From an uncultured Gemmataceae bacterium (GTDB lineage Bacteria > Planctomycetota > Planctomycetia > Gemmatales > Gemmataceae), in the NCBI GenBank assembly GCA_937922175.1, contig CAKZUU010000272.1, positions 1 through 8,001 of the forward strand: a stretch of DNA of 8,001 bases, given 5' to 3'. A model generated the notes under the pieces. That model saw only the letters and a list, made by a program, of their open reading frames with translations. It searched no databases and was not told the DNA's origin. Positions 7,491 through 8,001 of this stretch are shown one piece after another. The translations under genes and the position numbers were made by a program. The first letter of the stretch is position 1, and each line of letters starts with the position of its first letter.

Positions 7491-7607
7491 CTCCAAAGAC
7501 GACCAAAAAAACGCTACCACGCGACATGCCATCGCCGACGGGGCCACGGTCATTCACCGAGGACAAGCGAAGGCCGGTGGTCGGAACGAAGCGATGACGG
7601 GGGGAGA

Positions 7608-7669
7608 ACTCAGATGGAGCCGGCACAGCGAGTCGAAGCCCGGTCCGCGTCAGGATCCGCCATCTGAGT
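7608..7669. repeat. 10-bp perfect inverted repeat with a 42-base spacer
   Basis: ACTCAGATGG at 7608-7617 is the exact reverse complement of CCATCTGAGT at 7660-7669. The arms could close a long stem in a leader transcript of the S55 gene. A repeat of this length and distance is expected about once by chance in a window this size, so function is not established. Confidence 0.4.
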
Positions 7670-7723
7670 CGCCTATGGTATCAGCGGCGGCAAAGGCGTG
7701 GCAAGGCCAATCTCGGCCCGTCG

Positions 7724-7740
7724 TGCCGGGATCCCCGGCA
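7724..7740. terminator. GC-rich hairpin downstream of pheS, possible weak terminator
   Basis: TGCCGGG (7724-7730), a three-base ATC loop and CCCGGCA (7734-7740) form a perfect 7-bp stem about 120 bases past the pheS stop. No run of T follows on the - strand, so it is not a classical intrinsic terminator. Confidence 0.25.
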
Positions 7741-7764
7741 TCGTGGGCGCGTCCTAGCTTCTCC

Positions 7765-7770
7765 ATTATA
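7765..7770 (-). promoter_or_regulatory. Possible -10 box (TATAAT) upstream of the S55 gene
   Basis: The - strand reads GACGCTATAATGGAG, an exact TATAAT. No convincing TTGACA-like -35 box lies 16-18 bases upstream (the sequence there is around ACATCTT), and there is no TG extension. If used, transcription would start near 7757 and leave an untranslated leader of about 285 bases before 7473. Confidence 0.25.
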
Positions 7771-7861
7771 GCGTCCAGATCGTTCGGAAGATGTTCCTCT
7801 CGGTCGGATCGGCCCATCACCGGCACTTCGCGAACGGGGTTGTATCGCTGGGGGCCGCCCC

Positions 7862-8001
7862 TCAAAACTGGCTCAAAAACCGCACATCATTCTTCCAAAA
7901 TTGTCGGATGTCGTCGATCCCGTGGCGGAGCATCGCGATTCGTTGAGGTCCCATGCCAAAAGCAAAACCGGAGAAACGAGCCGGGTCGTACCCGCCATTC
8001 C
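7862..8001 (-). CDS. pheS: Phenylalanyl-tRNA synthetase alpha subunit, C-terminal end only
   Basis: Cytosolic class II aminoacyl-tRNA synthetase subunit that charges tRNA-Phe with phenylalanine. Only the last 45 codons and the TGA at 7862-7864 are in the window; the rest continues past 8001. The visible protein starts at NGGYDPARFSGFAFGMGPQR and continues with IAMLRHGIDDIR and a final NDVRFLSQF. This is the conserved PheS C-terminus: class II motif 3 (GFAFGMGPQRIAMLRHGI, whose Arg contacts ATP) followed by the family ending normally seen as NDLRFLxQF. The gene that follows on the same strand encodes the S55 protein, not the beta chain PheT. Confidence 0.95.
   Translation of the reverse strand, partial: NGGYDPARFSGFAFGMGPQRIAMLRHGIDDIRQFWKNDVRFLSQF

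Larger units (their letters stand above)
7474..7861. other. 388-base stretch without a convincing gene between pheS and the S55 gene
   Basis: The stretch separates the stop of pheS from the chosen start of the S55 gene. It holds a possible -10 box, a GC-rich hairpin, a 10-bp inverted repeat and the S55 ribosome-binding site. The S55 frame stays open through its first 153 bases (to 7626), so part of it could be coding if an earlier start is used. A 71-codon frame on the - strand from a TTG at 7865 to 7650 shows no recognisable domain and no ribosome-binding site was identified for it, so it is not called. No tRNA or riboswitch fold was recognised. Confidence 0.6.

Noticed and set aside
7650..7865. 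71-codon - strand frame starting with TTG that overlaps the pheS stop
   Set aside because: The start-stop overlap (TTGA) hints at coupling, but I identified no ribosome-binding site for it, and its composition and lack of any recognised domain do not support a real gene.

Overview
The window looks like chromosomal core DNA from a GC-rich bacterium, most likely a member of Planctomycetota (inference). The reasons are the gene families present: a secreted SpoIVB/S55-like protein with the layout I associate with Planctomycetota, Acidobacteriota and deltaproteobacterial relatives, a large secreted beta-propeller protein with C-terminal beta-sandwich domains, and a stand-alone AlgI/AlgJ-type O-acetylation pair. 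No phage, insertion sequence, CRISPR, rRNA or tRNA signal was seen. GC content was judged by eye, not computed.

Layout. At the left edge, on the + strand, is the C-terminal three quarters of purC (SAICAR synthetase), whose 5' end lies outside the window. It converges, with 21 bases between stop codons, on a run of genes that all read leftwards on the - strand. In transcription order from the right edge these are: the last 45 codons of pheS (phenylalanyl-tRNA synthetase alpha chain); a 388-base stretch without a convincing gene, holding a possible -10 box, a short GC hairpin and a 10-bp inverted repeat; a roughly 619-residue SpoIVB-type S55 peptidase-like protein; 108 bases later a 715-residue secreted seven-repeat propeller protein; 74 bases later an AlgI-type MBOAT membrane O-acyltransferase; and 15 bases later an AlgJ/AlgX-type SGNH/DHHW acetyltransferase.

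How they may work together. The AlgI-like and AlgJ-like proteins form a recognisable pair: the membrane protein moves acetyl groups across the inner membrane and the anchored SGNH protein transfers them to an exported polymer. The polymer is not identifiable, because no glycosyltransferase or polymer-synthesis gene lies in the window. The two upstream genes also encode predicted exported proteins, so the whole - strand block from 7473 to 728 could be one cell-surface transcription unit, but a shared pathway is inference from order and spacing only.

The most interesting item is the S55 protein. Its catalytic-serine block (GMSGSPI) comes before its histidine block (GIGTVTHV...GWGHP), the reverse of the order in Bacillus SpoIVB, as if the domain were circularly permuted. 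I do not see a clearly new multi-gene system.
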